Shown in pieces: positions 11,635 through 23,931 of a stretch of 64,000 nt of DNA. Numbering within the stretch: position 1 is the stretch's first letter; each line of letters opens with the position of its first letter. Source of the DNA: Achatina immaculata (taxonomy: Eukaryota; Mollusca; Gastropoda; Stylommatophora; Achatinidae); contig CM019696.1 in assembly GCA_009760885.1 (NCBI GenBank), positions 44,601,358 through 44,665,357 on the forward strand, in the 5' to 3' direction. The notes below the pieces were generated by a model. The model was not told the origin of the DNA and made no database searches. It was given only the letters and a program-made list of their open reading frames with translations. The translations under genes and the position numbers were made by a program.

Positions 11635-11839
11635 TAGCAGACGATATAAGCAGACGATATAGGCAGACGATATAAGCAGACGATATAGGCAGACGATATA
11701 AGCAGACGATATAGGCAGACGATATAAGCAGACGATATAAGCAGACGATATAGGCAGACGATATAAGCAGACGATATAGGCAGACGATATAGGTAGACGA
11801 TAAGCAGACGATATAGGCAGACGATACAAGCAGACGACA
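11635..11839. repeat. 13-bp minisatellite, about 16 copies
   Basis: Unit GCAGACGATATA[A/G]; A and G variants alternate, so a 26-bp dimer is also visible. One unit near 11795-11805 is shortened. Confidence 0.95.
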
Positions 11840-11899
11840 TTAGATTAAAAACGGTTAGGGCCGGAGCAGAAGTGAAATATGTCTAAGAGAAGGAAAGAT

Positions 11900-12180
11900 G
11901 TCTGTTCTAGCTGCTACGGTAGATATTTATTTTAGCTGCTACGATAGATATCTGTTCTAGCTGCTACGATAGATATCTGTTCTATCTGCTACGATAGGTA
12001 TCTGTTCTAGCTGCTACGATAGATATCTGTTCTAGCTGCTACTATAGATATCTGTTCTAGCTGCTACGGCAGATATATGTTCTAGCTGCTACGGTAGATA
12101 TCTGTTCTAGCTGCTACGGTAGATATCTGTTCTAGCTGCTACGGTAGATATCTGTTCTAGCTGCTACGGTAGATATCTGT
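11900..12180. repeat. 25-bp minisatellite, about 11 copies
   Basis: Unit AGATATCTGTTCTAGCTGCT + ACGGT/ACGAT with scattered substitutions. Confidence 0.95.
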
Positions 12181-13301
12181 GCGTGCGGAGTTGGCCTTAT
12201 ATTGTGTTCAGTAGAAAGTGTAGAGCTAGAGAATGTAAGTTCTGTTTTGAGATTTTGTCGGGACCAGTGGTTCTGAAAATATGTGCGTGATTTTTGTGGT
12301 TGAGTAAGAATGTAGATCACTCCCTCTCACGTGACATACTGCTGTCTTGCCAGGAGTGGAGCCGATGTTTAATTTTTTCTTGACATTCTTCACGTCATAC
12401 GTCATCTACCATCAGTACCCATCAATAAAACTTGTTACATGTAATCCACATCTTTTGTAGTTACTGCACAATGTTTTCTGTAGTTGTGAAGAGAGAGTCA
12501 GAGGTTTTCATCCTGTGTTGTTGTTCTCTAAGTTGGAGTTGTGTACCTGGGTGTGATCGTTTCTCTGCTTATATGAAAGAAACACTTGCTCATAACTAAC
12601 AATCAATTAAAAAAATATATCTTACTCCACTTAAAACTTCATGTGACAGCAGCACATTCAACCTACTTTGACTCTGACTTACTGGCACCAGCCCCAGTAT
12701 ACTATCTCAGGCTGTTACATCAGAGAACGGTGACATGGTCGTCCGGTTGCTTAGGCACGCAGCTTTTGTACTGGCAACCACAGTAGAAGGTGAAAGGTAG
12801 TTGCATGGGAGCGAGACAGTAAATGACATATTCTAGTACATGATATATTCTTGTAAATGAATACTCTTGTAAATGACATATCCTTGTCGTCATTGCCTTC
12901 TCACAGAAAGGTGAAGGAATTGGACGACTGAACTGAATGAAAGTAAGAAACAAGACTAAAATGATAACGACGACGAAGTCTGGTTGTAAGAAAAAGTCAC
13001 TGCTAACTAAAAGACGCAGTCTGTGTATACTACAGCAAACCTGGTGCCCCTATAAAACGAACTGAAAACTTGCTTATTTTAGATAAATATTTATATCTTG
13101 TGATTGTCAACATGGAGACGCGCCTTCTGTTAGGTTAGTTAAAGCCGAGACACAAACAAAGCTAATATCTAGTCGCAGAATTCCCATCCTCCACAAAGTC
13201 TACCTCTCGCTACTTGCTATGTTTCTGTCAGTTTCTTCGCGCAGTCACAATAAAATATTCATCCAAGATCTCATTTATTTCATAACTTTTCCTTTATGCA
13301 G
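12181..13301. other. Intron or 5' flank of the heparanase-like gene
   Basis: No array and no convincing exon. The exon before 13302 must end with one base of a split codon, but no segment here encodes recognisable upstream heparanase sequence with splice sites. The acceptor for the next exon is CCTTTATGCAG, ending at 13301. Confidence 0.5.
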
Positions 13302-13475
13302 GTCAGCAATGGGATTCTTTCACAAGATTTGTGCGTGCTGTTGGATGGAATCTTATCTTAGATCTGAATATACTCTGGAACAGCTCTGTGTTATGCGACT
13401 TATCAAACGCCGACCTACTTCTAAATTACTCAGCTGCCAGGAATATACCAATTGTTGCTTTTGAATTAGGAAATG
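13302..13475 (+). CDS. HPSE-like: Heparanase-like exon (E1), up to the ELGN|E motif
   Basis: A 174-bp exon: two bases, 57 codons, one base. Acceptor CCTTTATGCAG ends at 13301; donor GTAATA starts at 13476. It encodes QQWDSFTRFVRAVGWNLIL, DLNILWNSSVLCDLSNADLL, LNYSAARNIPIVAFELGN and the first base of the next codon. In animal heparanases the matching segment has a conserved WNSS, a hydrophobic DLIFGLN-type strand and ELGNE with the acid/base glutamate. The enzyme cleaves heparan sulfate chains in lysosomes and the extracellular matrix. Here the Glu codon is split G|AA by the intron and completed by the exon at 24240. It is too short alone for certainty, but phase and order with five further exons make the call firm. 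Confidence 0.88.
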
Positions 13476-14420
13476 GTAATATAAACTAAATGTTGTACTA
13501 TGCAAGCTATGTGTTGTAGTATACAAATTATACGTTGTAGTATATATTTGGCAACAACTATACAACACACGCGTATGATGAGTTACAACTTCATGTTGTG
13601 GTATAAATTATATATTGATATATTTATTATTTGTTATTGTATAAACCATATTTTATAACATAAACTATGCACTGTAGCACAGGACGATACGTATGGTACA
13701 AGCTGTATGCTTCGTACAAAACCGTTCTCCGTGTTTGTAAGTTATGTGTCTTATTTTTACAAAGCCCAGTCCTGTTTCATGTCCCTTGTCCTTGATGAAA
13801 GGCATCTTTTCACAAATTGCATGTGTCACTTTCAGTAGATCTCACAATTCTTTGGAGTCTTGACTCTAAAAGTTGTGAGAACTTCTCTGAAGTTTTTTTT
13901 ATGACTTCGCTCTATCTTTGTCAAACCAGCACCAGTTTCCGTCTGGAAACAAAATCAACAAGGCCAGGTTCTGCCCTTCCTACTTAACAATGTTATAGCC
14001 AGAGAAGCAGTTCTTAGTCTATGAGGGCGGTGCGTCCTCAAGAGGGGTCCAAGAACTCGTGGGGGAATCTTTTACACTTCTACTGTTAAGAAAGAAAGAA
14101 TTTCCTTCCTTCTTTCCTTCGTTCCTTCCTTCTTTCTGGAAAATAAGGCCCTGTTTCAGAGTTTTCTGAGGTCGTTCACCAGAAGAATAAGAACAGATTG
14201 CAGTGGCAGATATTTCTCTTGTCCTTGGTGGTCTCTTTGACAGAAGTGCTTGGAGACTGGTGTCAGGGCCTTCTTGAATATCTCGTTCAGAAGCTGGCAA
14301 AACCCATCTCCTAAACGTAAGCCAGTGTCTCCCATGTATTTCATAACGCATCGCTGGCACATCATGGCATGTGTGATGTTGCAGGAAAAGCTCTGGAACA
14401 GCGCCCTATTTTCTATCCTG
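13476..14420. other. Intron 1, first part
   Basis: Starts at the E1 donor. Bases 13490-13560 hold a degenerate ~21-bp repeat around ATGTTGTAGTATACAAATT. A TTCC/TTCT-rich patch lies at 14095-14140. No gene is visible. Confidence 0.6.
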
Positions 14421-16064
14421 GCTGTCTCCGCCCACTGTCTTCACCCTGCTGTCTCCATCCCGCTGTCTCCACCCACTGTCTCCAACCAGTGTCTTCACCC
14501 CGTTGTCTCCACCCACTGTCTCCAACCACTGTCTCCACCTCGCTGTCTCCATCCCGCTGTCTCCGCCCACTGTCTTCACCCTGCTGTCTCCACCCACTGT
14601 CTCCACCCCACTGTCTCCAACCACTGTCTCCACCCCGCTGTCTCCACCCCACTGTCTCTACCCACTGTCTTCACCCTGCTGTCTCCACCCACTGTCTCCA
14701 ACCACTGTCTCCACCTCGCTGTCTCCACCCCACTATCTCTACCCACTGTCTTCACCCTGCTGTCTCCACCCCGCTGTCTCCAACCACTGTCTTCACCCTG
14801 CTGTCTCCAACCACTGTCTCCACCTCGCTGTCTCCAACCACTGTCTTCACCCTGCTGTCTCCAACCACTGTCTTCACCCTGCTGTCTCCAACCACTGTCT
14901 TCACCCTGCTGTCTCCAACCACTGTCTTCACCCTGCTGTCTCCAACCACTGTCTCCACCTCGCTGTCTCCACCCCACTGTCTCCAACCACTGTCTCCACC
15001 TCGCTGTCTCCACCCCACTGTCTCTACCCACTGTCTTCACCCCGCTGTCTCCAACCACTGTCTCCACCTCGCTGTCTCCACCCCACTGTCTCTACCCACT
15101 GTCTTCACCCTGCTGTCTTCACCCTGCTGTCTCAACCCCACTGTCTCCACCACTGTCTTCACCCTGCTGTCTCCACCTCGCTGTCTCCGCCCACTGTCTT
15201 CACCCTGCTGTCTCCACCCCTGTCTCCAACCACTGTCTTCACCCTGCTGTCTCCACCTCGCTGTCTCCACCTCGCTGTCTCAACCCTGCTGTCTCCGCCC
15301 ACTGTCTTCACCCTGCTGTCTCCACCTCGCTGTCTCCACCTCGCTGTCTCCACCCACTGTCTTCACCCCGTTGTCTCCACCTCGCTGTCTCCACCTCGCT
15401 GTCTCCACCTCGCTGTCTCCACCCCGCTGTCTCCACCCACTGTCTCCACCCTGCTGTCTCCACCCACTGTCTCCACCCCACTGTCTCCAACCACTGTCTC
15501 CACCCACTGTCTCCACCCCACTGTCTCCAACCACTGTCTCCACCCCGCTGTCTCCAACCACTGTCTCCACCCCTGTCTCCAACCACTGTCTCCACCCCGC
15601 TGTCTCCGCCCACTGTCTTCACCTGCTGTCTCCACCACTGTCTCCACCCCACTGTCTCCAACCACTGTCTTCACCCTGCTGTCTCCACCTCGCTGTCTCC
15701 ACCACTGTCTCCACCTCGCTGTCTCCACCTCACTGTCTCAACCCTGCTGTCTCCGCCCACTGTCTTCACCCTGCTGTCTCCACCCCACTGTCTCCACCCC
15801 ACTGTCTCCAACCACTGTCTCCACCCCACTGTCTCCAACCACTGTCTTCACCCCGTTGTCTCCACCTCGCTGTCTCCACCCCACTGTCTCCAACCACTGT
15901 CTTCACCCTGCTGTCTCCACCTCGCTGTCTCCACCCTGCTGTCTCAACCCCACTGTCTCCACCTCACTGTCTCAACCCTGCTGTCTCCGCCCACTGTCTT
16001 CACCCTGCTGTCTCCACCTCGCTGTCTCCACCTCACTGTCTCAACCCTGCTGTCTCCGCCCTGC
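14421..16064. repeat. CTGTCTCC-rich minisatellite, copy 1
   Basis: About 1.64 kb of 12-15-bp units such as CTGTCTCCACCCCG, CTGTCTCCAACCA and CTGTCTTCACCCTG in mixed order. No unit contains a stop in any + frame, so three long overlapping frames (530-613 codons) exist. None is a gene: composition is purely repeat-driven and the block lies in an intron. First half of a duplicated block. Confidence 0.95.
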
Positions 16065-16852
16065 TAAAATTAACAATAAATTCGGCTTTCTTTGAGCTAC
16101 TTTACATGTCTTCCTATTTGCTATATCTTTCTATTTCTGCTATTCATGCCCAGGTAGTCCCTCCTACTTCCCTGCATTATCTCCCCTCGCCACAGGCTAT
16201 TAAAGGTTAATCTTCCAGCCTTTCTTATCCTTATTCTCTGCCTAGAGGACCTTGGCAGTTTCCTTCTCTAGGCATCATGCAAGAGCAGTTTTGTCATATC
16301 ATTGTTCTCTGTTCATTCTTAACCTTCCTTCATTCTTCCCTCCCCATAATGTTCTCTCACTTTTGTTATCTGTGCTGTCTGGGTGGCATTTCTGTAGGTC
16401 ATGTTTATCCGATGAGAGCAAGATAGGTCATCTGTGCCATGACGCCATGTTGTTTACCACTTTATACCGTTTGTCATTGTCCCTTTATCTTATTTCTCAG
16501 GCACTTGCTTGCTTCCACTTTGTACTGACTTACATATACAAGTATCTGGCCCCAATTTGTGCCTGTACTTCTTACAAGGAGGATACTTAAAGAGCAAAGT
16601 TTATTCTTTCATCTATTTTTCGTATTTTTATCTGTTGCTTTGTTTCTGTATGTGATCCTTGAAAAAGATTTTTGCAGAAGTGGATTGATGTATGTTTTTC
16701 ATTTATCAGTGCTCATCTTGGTTTCTGCTATTCTTGATCTGCTCACTTTCCTCAGTCTTTTTATAAAACTGAAACATACACTTCTATCTACCTTTATCCT
16801 AAAAAGTGCCCCCATGTATAACAAGGAATATCTCCCGACTTACTCGACACGT
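16065..16852. repeat. Spacer of duplicated block, copy 1
   Basis: Unique-looking ~790 bp between arrays (begins AAAATTAACAATAAATTCGG). It recurs at 18518-19306, offset 2,453 bp for most of its length, with only 1-bp indels seen (A-run near 16666, TGATC/TGATCC near 16738). No gene is recognised in it. Confidence 0.9.
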
Positions 16853-17093
16853 ACACGCAGAGAAGACAAGCAGCTATCCCAGTCTGTATTATGTTAGAAG
16901 ACAAGCAGCTATCCCAGTCTGTATTATGTTAGAAGACAAGCAGCTATCCCAGTCTGTATTATGTTAGAAGACAAGCAGCTATCCCAGTCTGTATTATGTT
17001 AGAAGACAAGCAGCTATCCCAGTCTGTATTATGTTAGAAGACAAGCAGCTATCCCAGTCTGTATTATGTTAGAAGACAAGCAGCTATCCCAGT
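16853..17093. repeat. 35-bp minisatellite, about 7 copies
   Basis: Unit AGAAGACAAGCAGCTATCCC + AGTCTGTATTATGTT, nearly invariant. The last unit runs into the next CTGTCTCC array through the shared AGTCTGT. Confidence 0.97.
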
Positions 17094-18517
17094 CTGTCTC
17101 CGCCCACTGTCTTCACCCTGCTGTCTCCACCTCGCTGTCTCCGCCCACTGTCTTCACCTGCTGTCTCCACCTCGCTGTCTCCGCCCACTGTCTTCACCCT
17201 GCTGTCTCAACCCCGCTGTCTCCGCCCACTGTCTTCACCCTGCTGTCTCCACCTCGCTGTCTCCGCCCACTGTCTTCACCCTGCTGTCTCAACCCCACTG
17301 TCTCCAACCACTGTCTTCACCCTGCTGTCTCCACCTCGCTGTCTCCACCCCGCTGTCTCCACCCCGCTGTCTCCGCCCACTGTCTTCACCCTGCTGTCTC
17401 CACCTCGCTGTCTCAACCCCACTGTCTTCACCCTGCTGTCTCCACCTCGCTGTCTCAACCCCACTGTCTCCAACCACTGTCTTCACCCTGCTGTCTCCAC
17501 CTCGCTGTCTCCACCTCGCTGTCTCAACCCCACTGTCTCTACCCACTGTCTTCACCCTGCTGTCTTCACCCTGCTGTCTCAACCCCACTGTCTCCAACCA
17601 CTGTCTTCACCCTGCTGTCTCCACCTCGCTGTCTCCGCCCACTGTCTTCACCCTGCTGTCTCCACCCCACTGTCTCCAACCACTGTCTTCACCCTGCTGT
17701 CTCCACCTCGCTGTCTCCACCTCGCTGTCTCAACCCTGCTGTCTCCGCCCACTGTCTTCACCCTGCTGTCTCCACCTCGCTGTCTCCACCTCGCTGTCTC
17801 CACCCACTGTCTTCACCCTGCTGTCTCCACCTCGCTGTCTCCACCTCGCTGTCTCCACCTCGCTGTCTCCACCCCGCTGTCTCCACCCACTGTCTCCACC
17901 CTGCTGTCTCCACCCACTGTCTCCACCCCACTGTCTCCAACCACTGTCTCCACCCACTGTCTCCACCCCACTGTCTCCAACCACTGTCTCCACCCCGCTG
18001 TCTCCAACCACTGTCTCCACCCCGCTGTCTCCAACCACTGTCTCCACCCCGCTGTCTCCGCCCACTGTCTTCACCCTGCTGTCTCCACCCACTGTCTCCA
18101 CCCCACTGTCTCCAACCACTGTCTTCACCCTGCTGTCTCCACCTCGCTGTCTCCACCCACTGTCTCCACCTCGCTGTCTCCACCTCACTGTCTCAACCCT
18201 GCTGTCTCCGCCCACTGTCTTCACCCTGCTGTCTCCACCCCACTGTCTCCACCCCACTGTCTCCAACCACTGTCTCCACCTCACTGTCTCCAACCACTGT
18301 CTTCACCCTGTTGTCTCCACCCACTGTCTCCACCCCACTGTCTCCAACCACTGTCTTCACCCTGCTGTCTCCACCTCGCTGTCTCCACCCCACTGTCTCT
18401 ACCCACTGTCTCCACCTCACTGTCTCAACCCTGCTGTCTCCGCCCACTGTCTTCACCCTGCTGTCTCCACCTCGCTGTCTCCACCTCACTGTCTCAACCC
18501 TGCTGTCTCCGCCCTGC
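17094..18517. repeat. CTGTCTCC-rich minisatellite, copy 2
   Basis: About 1.42 kb of the same units as 14421-16064. Long stretches (for example 17710-18100) match 15260-15610 in order, and it ends with the same CTCCGCCCTGCTAAAATT junction. Confidence 0.95.
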
Positions 18518-19306
18518 TAAAATTAACAATAAATTCGGCTTTCTTTGAGCTACTTTACATGTCTTCCTATTTGCTATATCTTTCTATTTCTGCTATTCAT
18601 GCCCAGGTAGTCCCTCCTACTTCCCTGCATTATCTCCCCTCGCCACAGGCTATTAAAGGTTAATCTTCCAGCCTTTCTTATCCTTATTCTCTGCCTAGAG
18701 GACCTTGGCAGTTTCCTTCTCTAGGCATCATGCAAGAGCAGTTTTGTCATATCATTGTTCTCTGTTCATTCTTAACCTTCCTTCATTCTTCCCTCCCCAT
18801 AATGTTCTCTCACTTTTGTTATCTGTGCTGTCTGGGTGGCATTTCTGTAGGTCATGTTTATCCGATGAGAGCAAGATAGGTCATCTGTGCCATGACGCCA
18901 TGTTGTTTACCACTTTATACCGTTTGTCATTGTCCCTTTATCTTATTTCTCAGGCACTTGCTTGCTTCCACTTTGTACTGACTTACATATACAAGTATCT
19001 GGCCCCAATTTGTGCCTGTACTTCTTACAAGGAGGATACTTAAAGAGCAAAGTTTATTCTTTCATCTATTTTTCGTATTTTTATCTGTTGCTTTGTTTCT
19101 GTATGTGATCCTTGAAAAAAGATTTTTGCAGAAGTGGATTGATGTATGTTTTTCATTTATCAGTGCTCATCTTGGTTTCTGCTATTCTTGATCCTGCTCA
19201 CTTTCCTCAGTCTTTTTATAAAACTGAAACATACACTTCTATCTACCTTTATCCTAAAAAGTGCCCCCATGTATAACAAGGAATATCTCCCGACTTACTC
19301 GACACG
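18518..19306. repeat. Spacer of duplicated block, copy 2
   Basis: Near-identical to 16065-16852. The high identity points to a recent duplication. Confidence 0.9.
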
Positions 19307-19456
19307 TACACGCAGAGAAGACAAGCAGCTATCCCAGTCTGTATTATGTTAGAAGACAAGCAGCTATCCCAGTCTGTATTATGTTAGAAGACAAGCAGCT
19401 ATCCCAGTCTGTATTATGTTAGAAGACAAGCAGCTATCCCAGTCTGTATTATGTTA
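19307..19456. repeat. 35-bp minisatellite, about 4 copies
   Basis: Same unit as 16853-17093 with fewer copies. The array ends in TTATGTTAGGACATTTTGTC, where the hAT remnant begins. Confidence 0.97.
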
Positions 19457-21117
19457 GGACATTTTGTCCAGCGGGGCCATGAAGCATCAACATTGCGAAG
19501 ACATCTCAGTCCGAAACACAAAGAGCACGCCACAAAGAGCACGCCACAAAGAGCACGTCACAAAGAGCAACGATTTTCTTTTTTCAAAAGTACAGGGCTG
19601 GAACTTCTAGAAAGCAAGAAAATGGAGAGAAAAAATCTGCGTATTTGTAACAACAGTGAGAGGCTCATTTAGAACTTCCCAAGTACAGAAACAAACAGAA
19701 AACTGCACACAAACAATGAAGAAGATATTTTACCTGCTGCAGAAATCACGGTTTCTGCGTTGATCAACAAGAAAGTTTCCAAGGTACTTTCCACTTTTGT
19801 CAGATGACAGTCAAGAAGCAGCGGTTTATCATCCAGTATCAAGGAAAAGTTGTTAGAAAGAATTCGTTTGCACTCACATTTTGCTTTACAACTGGACGAA
19901 GGCACTGACATTGCAAAGCCACCTTAGTGTGCTACGTATACAGAACATGTTTTGTCGTGTTTCGAGTGCGATGATGCTAATTTCTAGATTCAAGATTCAA
20001 GATTCAAAAGTGTGTGTCACGTTAGATAAGAGCAATAGAGAAATATTTTAAATGAACTTCCTGTTCATCTATTTGTTGGAGCATACAACAGCTTAAGAAA
20101 TATTTTAGCAGCTTGAGCGAGTGTGTAACATCTTATGACACTGACTGATTGAAATGCGTAGCTTGAGCGAGTGTACAACATCTCATGACACTGACTGATT
20201 GAAATGCGTAGGAATCAGCACAGACAGAGCACGAACAATGTCTAGAAAACTTACTGGACTCTTGTTTGAATTAGGCAACTCATATCGTCCTCCATGTGGA
20301 CTCATTCCTGCATACACAGGCAAGCTCTAGGTGCCAAGAAGATGCCACAAAAATTAGAGCAGACATTAAATTGTTAGTTTTATTTTTCAAAGTAGCAGAT
20401 CAATGAATTCAAGACTTTTGAGTAGCTTTTCAAAGATATGAAACACCAACAAATTTTTCTACATTCATTGACTGTCAGGAGTACATGTTTTGTTTCGTGT
20501 TTTTAATTTAGGAAAGAGATTAGATTATTTTTGTGAAGCAAGAATGTCACCTCAACAATCGTTTCACTTATTTATTCTGATAAAATTATCGCAGTATTAA
20601 TATTTGTCGGATATCTTCTACAGCTTTATATATATTCTTCAAGGAGGAAAAGTTGCAATTTTTCCAGTGTGAAGACAAAATACAAAACATGATGACAAGT
20701 TGTAATTGTGACATCATCCGCGGTGGAACCGGAACTCTGAGACATTTCCAAATCTCACAGATTTTCTTAGTTCCACCACAGAAGATTTGTCTGAGGAGAA
20801 CACATGAGTTATCTCGCAGGGAGTTTGAAAAATTGGTGTTGTAGTTTCCGCAAATATTTGTCTTATTCAAGCACAAATAAATTCAAGATCTACTATCAGT
20901 TAATATGAATAAACTAGAGGGGCTCAGAGCAGCAGAGGAAAACAAACTCATAGAAATATCCACAGATCATGCTGTGAAACTGTGGTCCAACAAACAGCCA
21001 CTTCCAAATTTTCTTGGCTCGCTTGGAAGTCTTTCCGGGAACTATCGAGACTTTCCGGAAACGATCGAAGATGGCTATGAAAGTACTGATGGCTTTCATA
21101 ACGATATTCTAGTGTGA
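19457..21117 (+). pseudogene. Decayed hAT-type (ZBED-like) transposase
   Basis: Fragments in several + frames follow the order of ZBED/hAT transposases. First comes the end of a BED-type zinc finger with LRRHLSPKHKEH and FFKSTGLELLESKK (19480-19640). Next is NKKVSKVLSTFVR and SHFALQLDEGTDIAK (19760-19920; catalytic Asp in LDEGTDI), then STDRARTMSRKLTGL (20215-20265), a middle segment with FFQCEDKIQNMM (20650 on) and a C-terminal piece EENKLIEISTDHAVKL (20930-21000). Stops and frameshifts occur throughout. Two ~50-bp direct repeats (20110-20212) and a 14-bp triplet (19515-19566) interrupt it. Assignment is by motif memory only. Confidence 0.62.
20110..20212. repeat. Two-copy ~50-bp direct repeat
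   Basis: The block from AGCTTGAGCGAGTGT to TGATTGAAATGCGTA occurs twice with three differences, inside the hAT remnant. Confidence 0.9.
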
Positions 21118-21635
21118 GAAATGGTTCTTTGCTCTTTATCTTAGAAATAAGCGTAAAAACCGTTAGAAAAACCTGGAGCCAGAACCCAGAAAACAACTTT
21201 CAGCTGTTAACTAATCCGGACCTCTGACAGTCATGACCCAGAGGGGCCCATCCACCTGAGAAAAGGGCCGAACCGGGGGGGGGGGGGAGGAGGTACTCCT
21301 CTGACCATCTGAGAAGTTGTGATGGCGTTTCACTGTCTACAGCAGATAAAGATAGTTTCCTGCCTACAATCAAAACCTCTCTTAAGATCATTAAACTGAA
21401 ATTTGGATTTAATGACCTTCATACAACAAAACTCTCAACATCAACATTCGCATGTGGTCTTGTGAGAAGTGTTCATGCTAACTTTGCTACGTGATTAAAT
21501 ATATTTTCTCTAGAGAAATCTCCACATGCTGGAGCTTCTAATCAAAAAGTAGATTCTGCCTAAAACTGTACTTTCTGCTACATTTTACAAAATCTTTCAC
21601 TGGAAAGTCAGATTCATTTTATTATTTCAGTTGAA
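21118..21635. other. Intron sequence with a poly-G run
   Basis: Thirteen consecutive G at about 21275-21287 followed by GGAGG; potential for G-quadruplex or assembly error. No exon is supported. TTTTCTCTAG at 21510-21519 looks like an acceptor, but the following frame does not match the gene. Confidence 0.5.
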
Positions 21636-22152
21636 AGCTCCTGCGGAACTTTGCCTCTCTAACAGCTCTCTCTGTTGTAAGCAAGATGTCCTGCTGATGA
21701 TGATCCATTCGCAGATCATCAACGATGTCTTGTAGCAATCTTCCCCTTGGTCTTCCTCTCTTTCTTTTCCCCATCATCTATCCTTCCAAGACGGTCTTCT
21801 CCAAATTCTCATGACGTTTGATATATCCGAAACGCTTAAGTCTTTTTTCTCCTTAATCTTCTTTACTAGCCAAACTTCTTCAATATTAAGTTCTTGTAGT
21901 ACAGATATATTTGTTCTTTTTACTATATTTTTAAAAATAATTTCTTCTTTAGCATTTATATTCAAAGGGATTTATGTGTTTCTCAGCTGTTTTGTTAAGT
22001 GTCCTGGTCTCACAGGCATATGTTGCGATGAGAAAAATGTATGCCCTTAAAAATCTTATTTTCGTAGTTCTGTAGTTCTGTTTTGTAGTTTATGTCTGTC
22101 CCTCTCAACAGCCTCCTTAGTTGTTTTAGCTAATGAAGAGCGATAGATTCTC
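21636..22152 (-). mobile_element. LINE C fragment, degenerate
   Basis: The minus strand reads the C-terminal region: NISVLQELNIEEVWLVKKIKE, then RK-rich and LLQDIVDDL-like parts to the EAKFR end near 21640. Insertion near 21933 and frameshifts are visible. Both ends are truncated relative to the 10275-11195 copy. Confidence 0.8.
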
Positions 22153-22272
22153 TACAACCTGTGAAAGTTTTCTGTTTGTGCGTGCGTGCGTGCCTTTTCA
22201 CGTTTTTATAGGCTCAGAATTGTTCATCTTCTCAGTCTTGTCCTGTCTCTAAAAACTGAAACTTCCTAGGCT

Positions 22273-22637
22273 TTTTTATGTTCGAAAACAAATGCCTAAG
22301 GAAAATGCTCGGTATAAAGTGGAATGAATTCAAGAACAACGCAGAGTTCAGACAAATAAGCAAACAACAACCTGTCTCATGATTGATCAGAAAAAGAAGA
22401 CGGACACGTGTAGGCCATGTGATGAGAAGAAACAATCAGAGAATCCCCAAACAAGCTATCAAATGGAACACAACAGGCCGAAAAAAAAGGTCGACCACGT
22501 GAAACTCTAAAGAGGACATTGTTAAGAGAAACCAGTTCAATGAGCATAACATCCCTTGGTAAGATTGGAAAACTCGCCGAAGACAGGACATCTGGGCGAA
22601 CTACCGTGACCTTTAACGGCACGGGAAAGATCACTGA
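22273..22637 (+). mobile_element. LINE A 3' end fragment, degenerate
   Basis: Plus strand: ENKCLRKMLGIKWNEFKNN, KQQPVS, a frameshifted RRTRVGHVMRRNNQRIP and KQAIKWNTTGR. It ends in ACCTTTAACGGCACGGGAAAG, the LINE A 3' signature, without the ATAAGAT tail. Confidence 0.82.
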
Positions 22638-22640
22638 ATA

Positions 22641-22756
22641 TTGTTGTGATGATCTATATCACTTTTCTGTGTTGTGTAGTTTTGCTGTGATGATCTATAT
22701 CACTTTTCTGTGTTGTGTAGTTTTGCTGTGATGATCTATATCACTTTTTTTTCTGG
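22641..22756. repeat. 41-bp tandem repeat, about 2.7 copies
   Basis: Unit TGCTGTGATGATCTATATCA + CTTTTCTGTGTTGTGTAGTTT, beginning right at the end of the LINE A fragment. Confidence 0.9.
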
Positions 22757-22920
22757 CAACCTGGGACATTTTTACTAAAAACTCTTGCTGTCATCATCTT
22801 CCATTTTCTCAAACCAGGTTTTTATGTTTTGGGTCATTAAACTAGACACACTGTGAACACGTTTTGGGCATTCTCAAATAATACTGGAAGTAACTCATCC
22901 AAAAATAGCAAGTAAATTAA

Positions 22921-23275
22921 CACTGATGTATAAACACCCATGTATAAATCCTGATAATAGAAACACCCATTTATTAACCCTGATAATATAACAACCATAT
23001 ATAAACCTTGACAATAAAAAACCCATATATAAACCCTGATAATATAAATACTCATATATAAACTCTGATAATATAAGTACCCATATATAAACCCTGATAA
23101 TATAAGCACCATATATAAACCCTGATAATATAAAAAACCCATGTATAAACCCTGATAATATAAACGCCAGTATATAAACCCTGATAATATAAGCACCATA
23201 TATAAACCCTGATAATATAAACACTCATATATAAACCTGATAATATAAACATTGATGTATAAACATTGATATATG
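22921..23275. repeat. 27-28-bp AT-rich minisatellite, about 12 copies
   Basis: Unit near ATATATAAACCCTGATAATA + TAAGCACC, diverged between copies. Confidence 0.9.
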
Positions 23276-23640
23276 AGCATTAATGACTAAACTCTTTAAA
23301 ATTCCTGTAGATCTCTGACCTTGCAAAACTTCAGTGCTGTTTAAACATATTCGCTTGATAGAACAGCCACTTTGAAAAATGTGGGGGATGCTGTTTATAT
23401 ACTGGTTTATATATTTATATCCCAATGGCCAAAAGAAAAAGAAACAATCAAATAATAATCTACAGAGAAATCATGGTTTTAGTGACTAAAGATTTTAAAT
23501 ATTTTATTTAAATCCTGGCACATCCTCTGGCTTAAAAACAAGTGAGAGATTGTACTCGAGTACAAGCTTTGACCATCGCTCTCAACAGACCTGTAGATGT
23601 TGTGAGCCACCTGCTAGGAGTTTGAGCCAGTGTTCTGAAG
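23276..23640. other. Intron 1, no feature seen
   Basis: AT-rich, no array or exon supported. Confidence 0.5.
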
Positions 23641-23931
23641 TTTGATTCTAATATTGATGTCTGTTGATTTTTTATCTGAGTTTATGATATCGATATCTGT
23701 TGAATTCTCAACTGAGATTCTAATATTGAAGTATGTTGATTTCTTATCTGAGTTTCTGATATCGATATCTGTTGATTTCTCATCTGAGATTCTAATATCG
23801 AAGTCTGTTGATTTCTTATCTGAGTTTCTGACATCGAAGTCTGTTGATTTCTTATCTGAGTTTCTGACATCGAAGTCTGTTGATTTCGTATCTGAGTTTC
23901 TGATATCGATGTCTGTTGATTTCTCGCTTGA
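23641..23931. repeat. 36-bp minisatellite, about 8 copies
   Basis: Unit ATCGAAGTCTGTTGATTTCT + TATCTGAGTTTCTGAT. Being 12 codons long, it leaves both strands open; not coding. Confidence 0.94.

Noticed and set aside
12585..12786. Possible upstream heparanase exon (APAPVYYLRL resembles LSPAYLRFGG)
   Set aside because: Similarity is short, the frame lacks matching flanks, and no acceptor/donor pair gives the phase needed by the exon at 13302.
16252..16590. 112-codon frame present in both copies of the duplicated spacer
   Set aside because: Duplication explains its recurrence; the protein has no recognisable domain.
14250..18520. Three overlapping frames of 484-613 codons rich in SPPRCLHPTVS
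   Set aside because: All frames are open because CTGTCTCC units lack stops; the block is duplicated intron repeat.
21511..21566. Alternative exon after TTTTCTCTAG continuing GN|E
   Set aside because: Reads EKSPHAGASNQKVDSA then stop, with no heparanase similarity; the 24240 exon fits far better.
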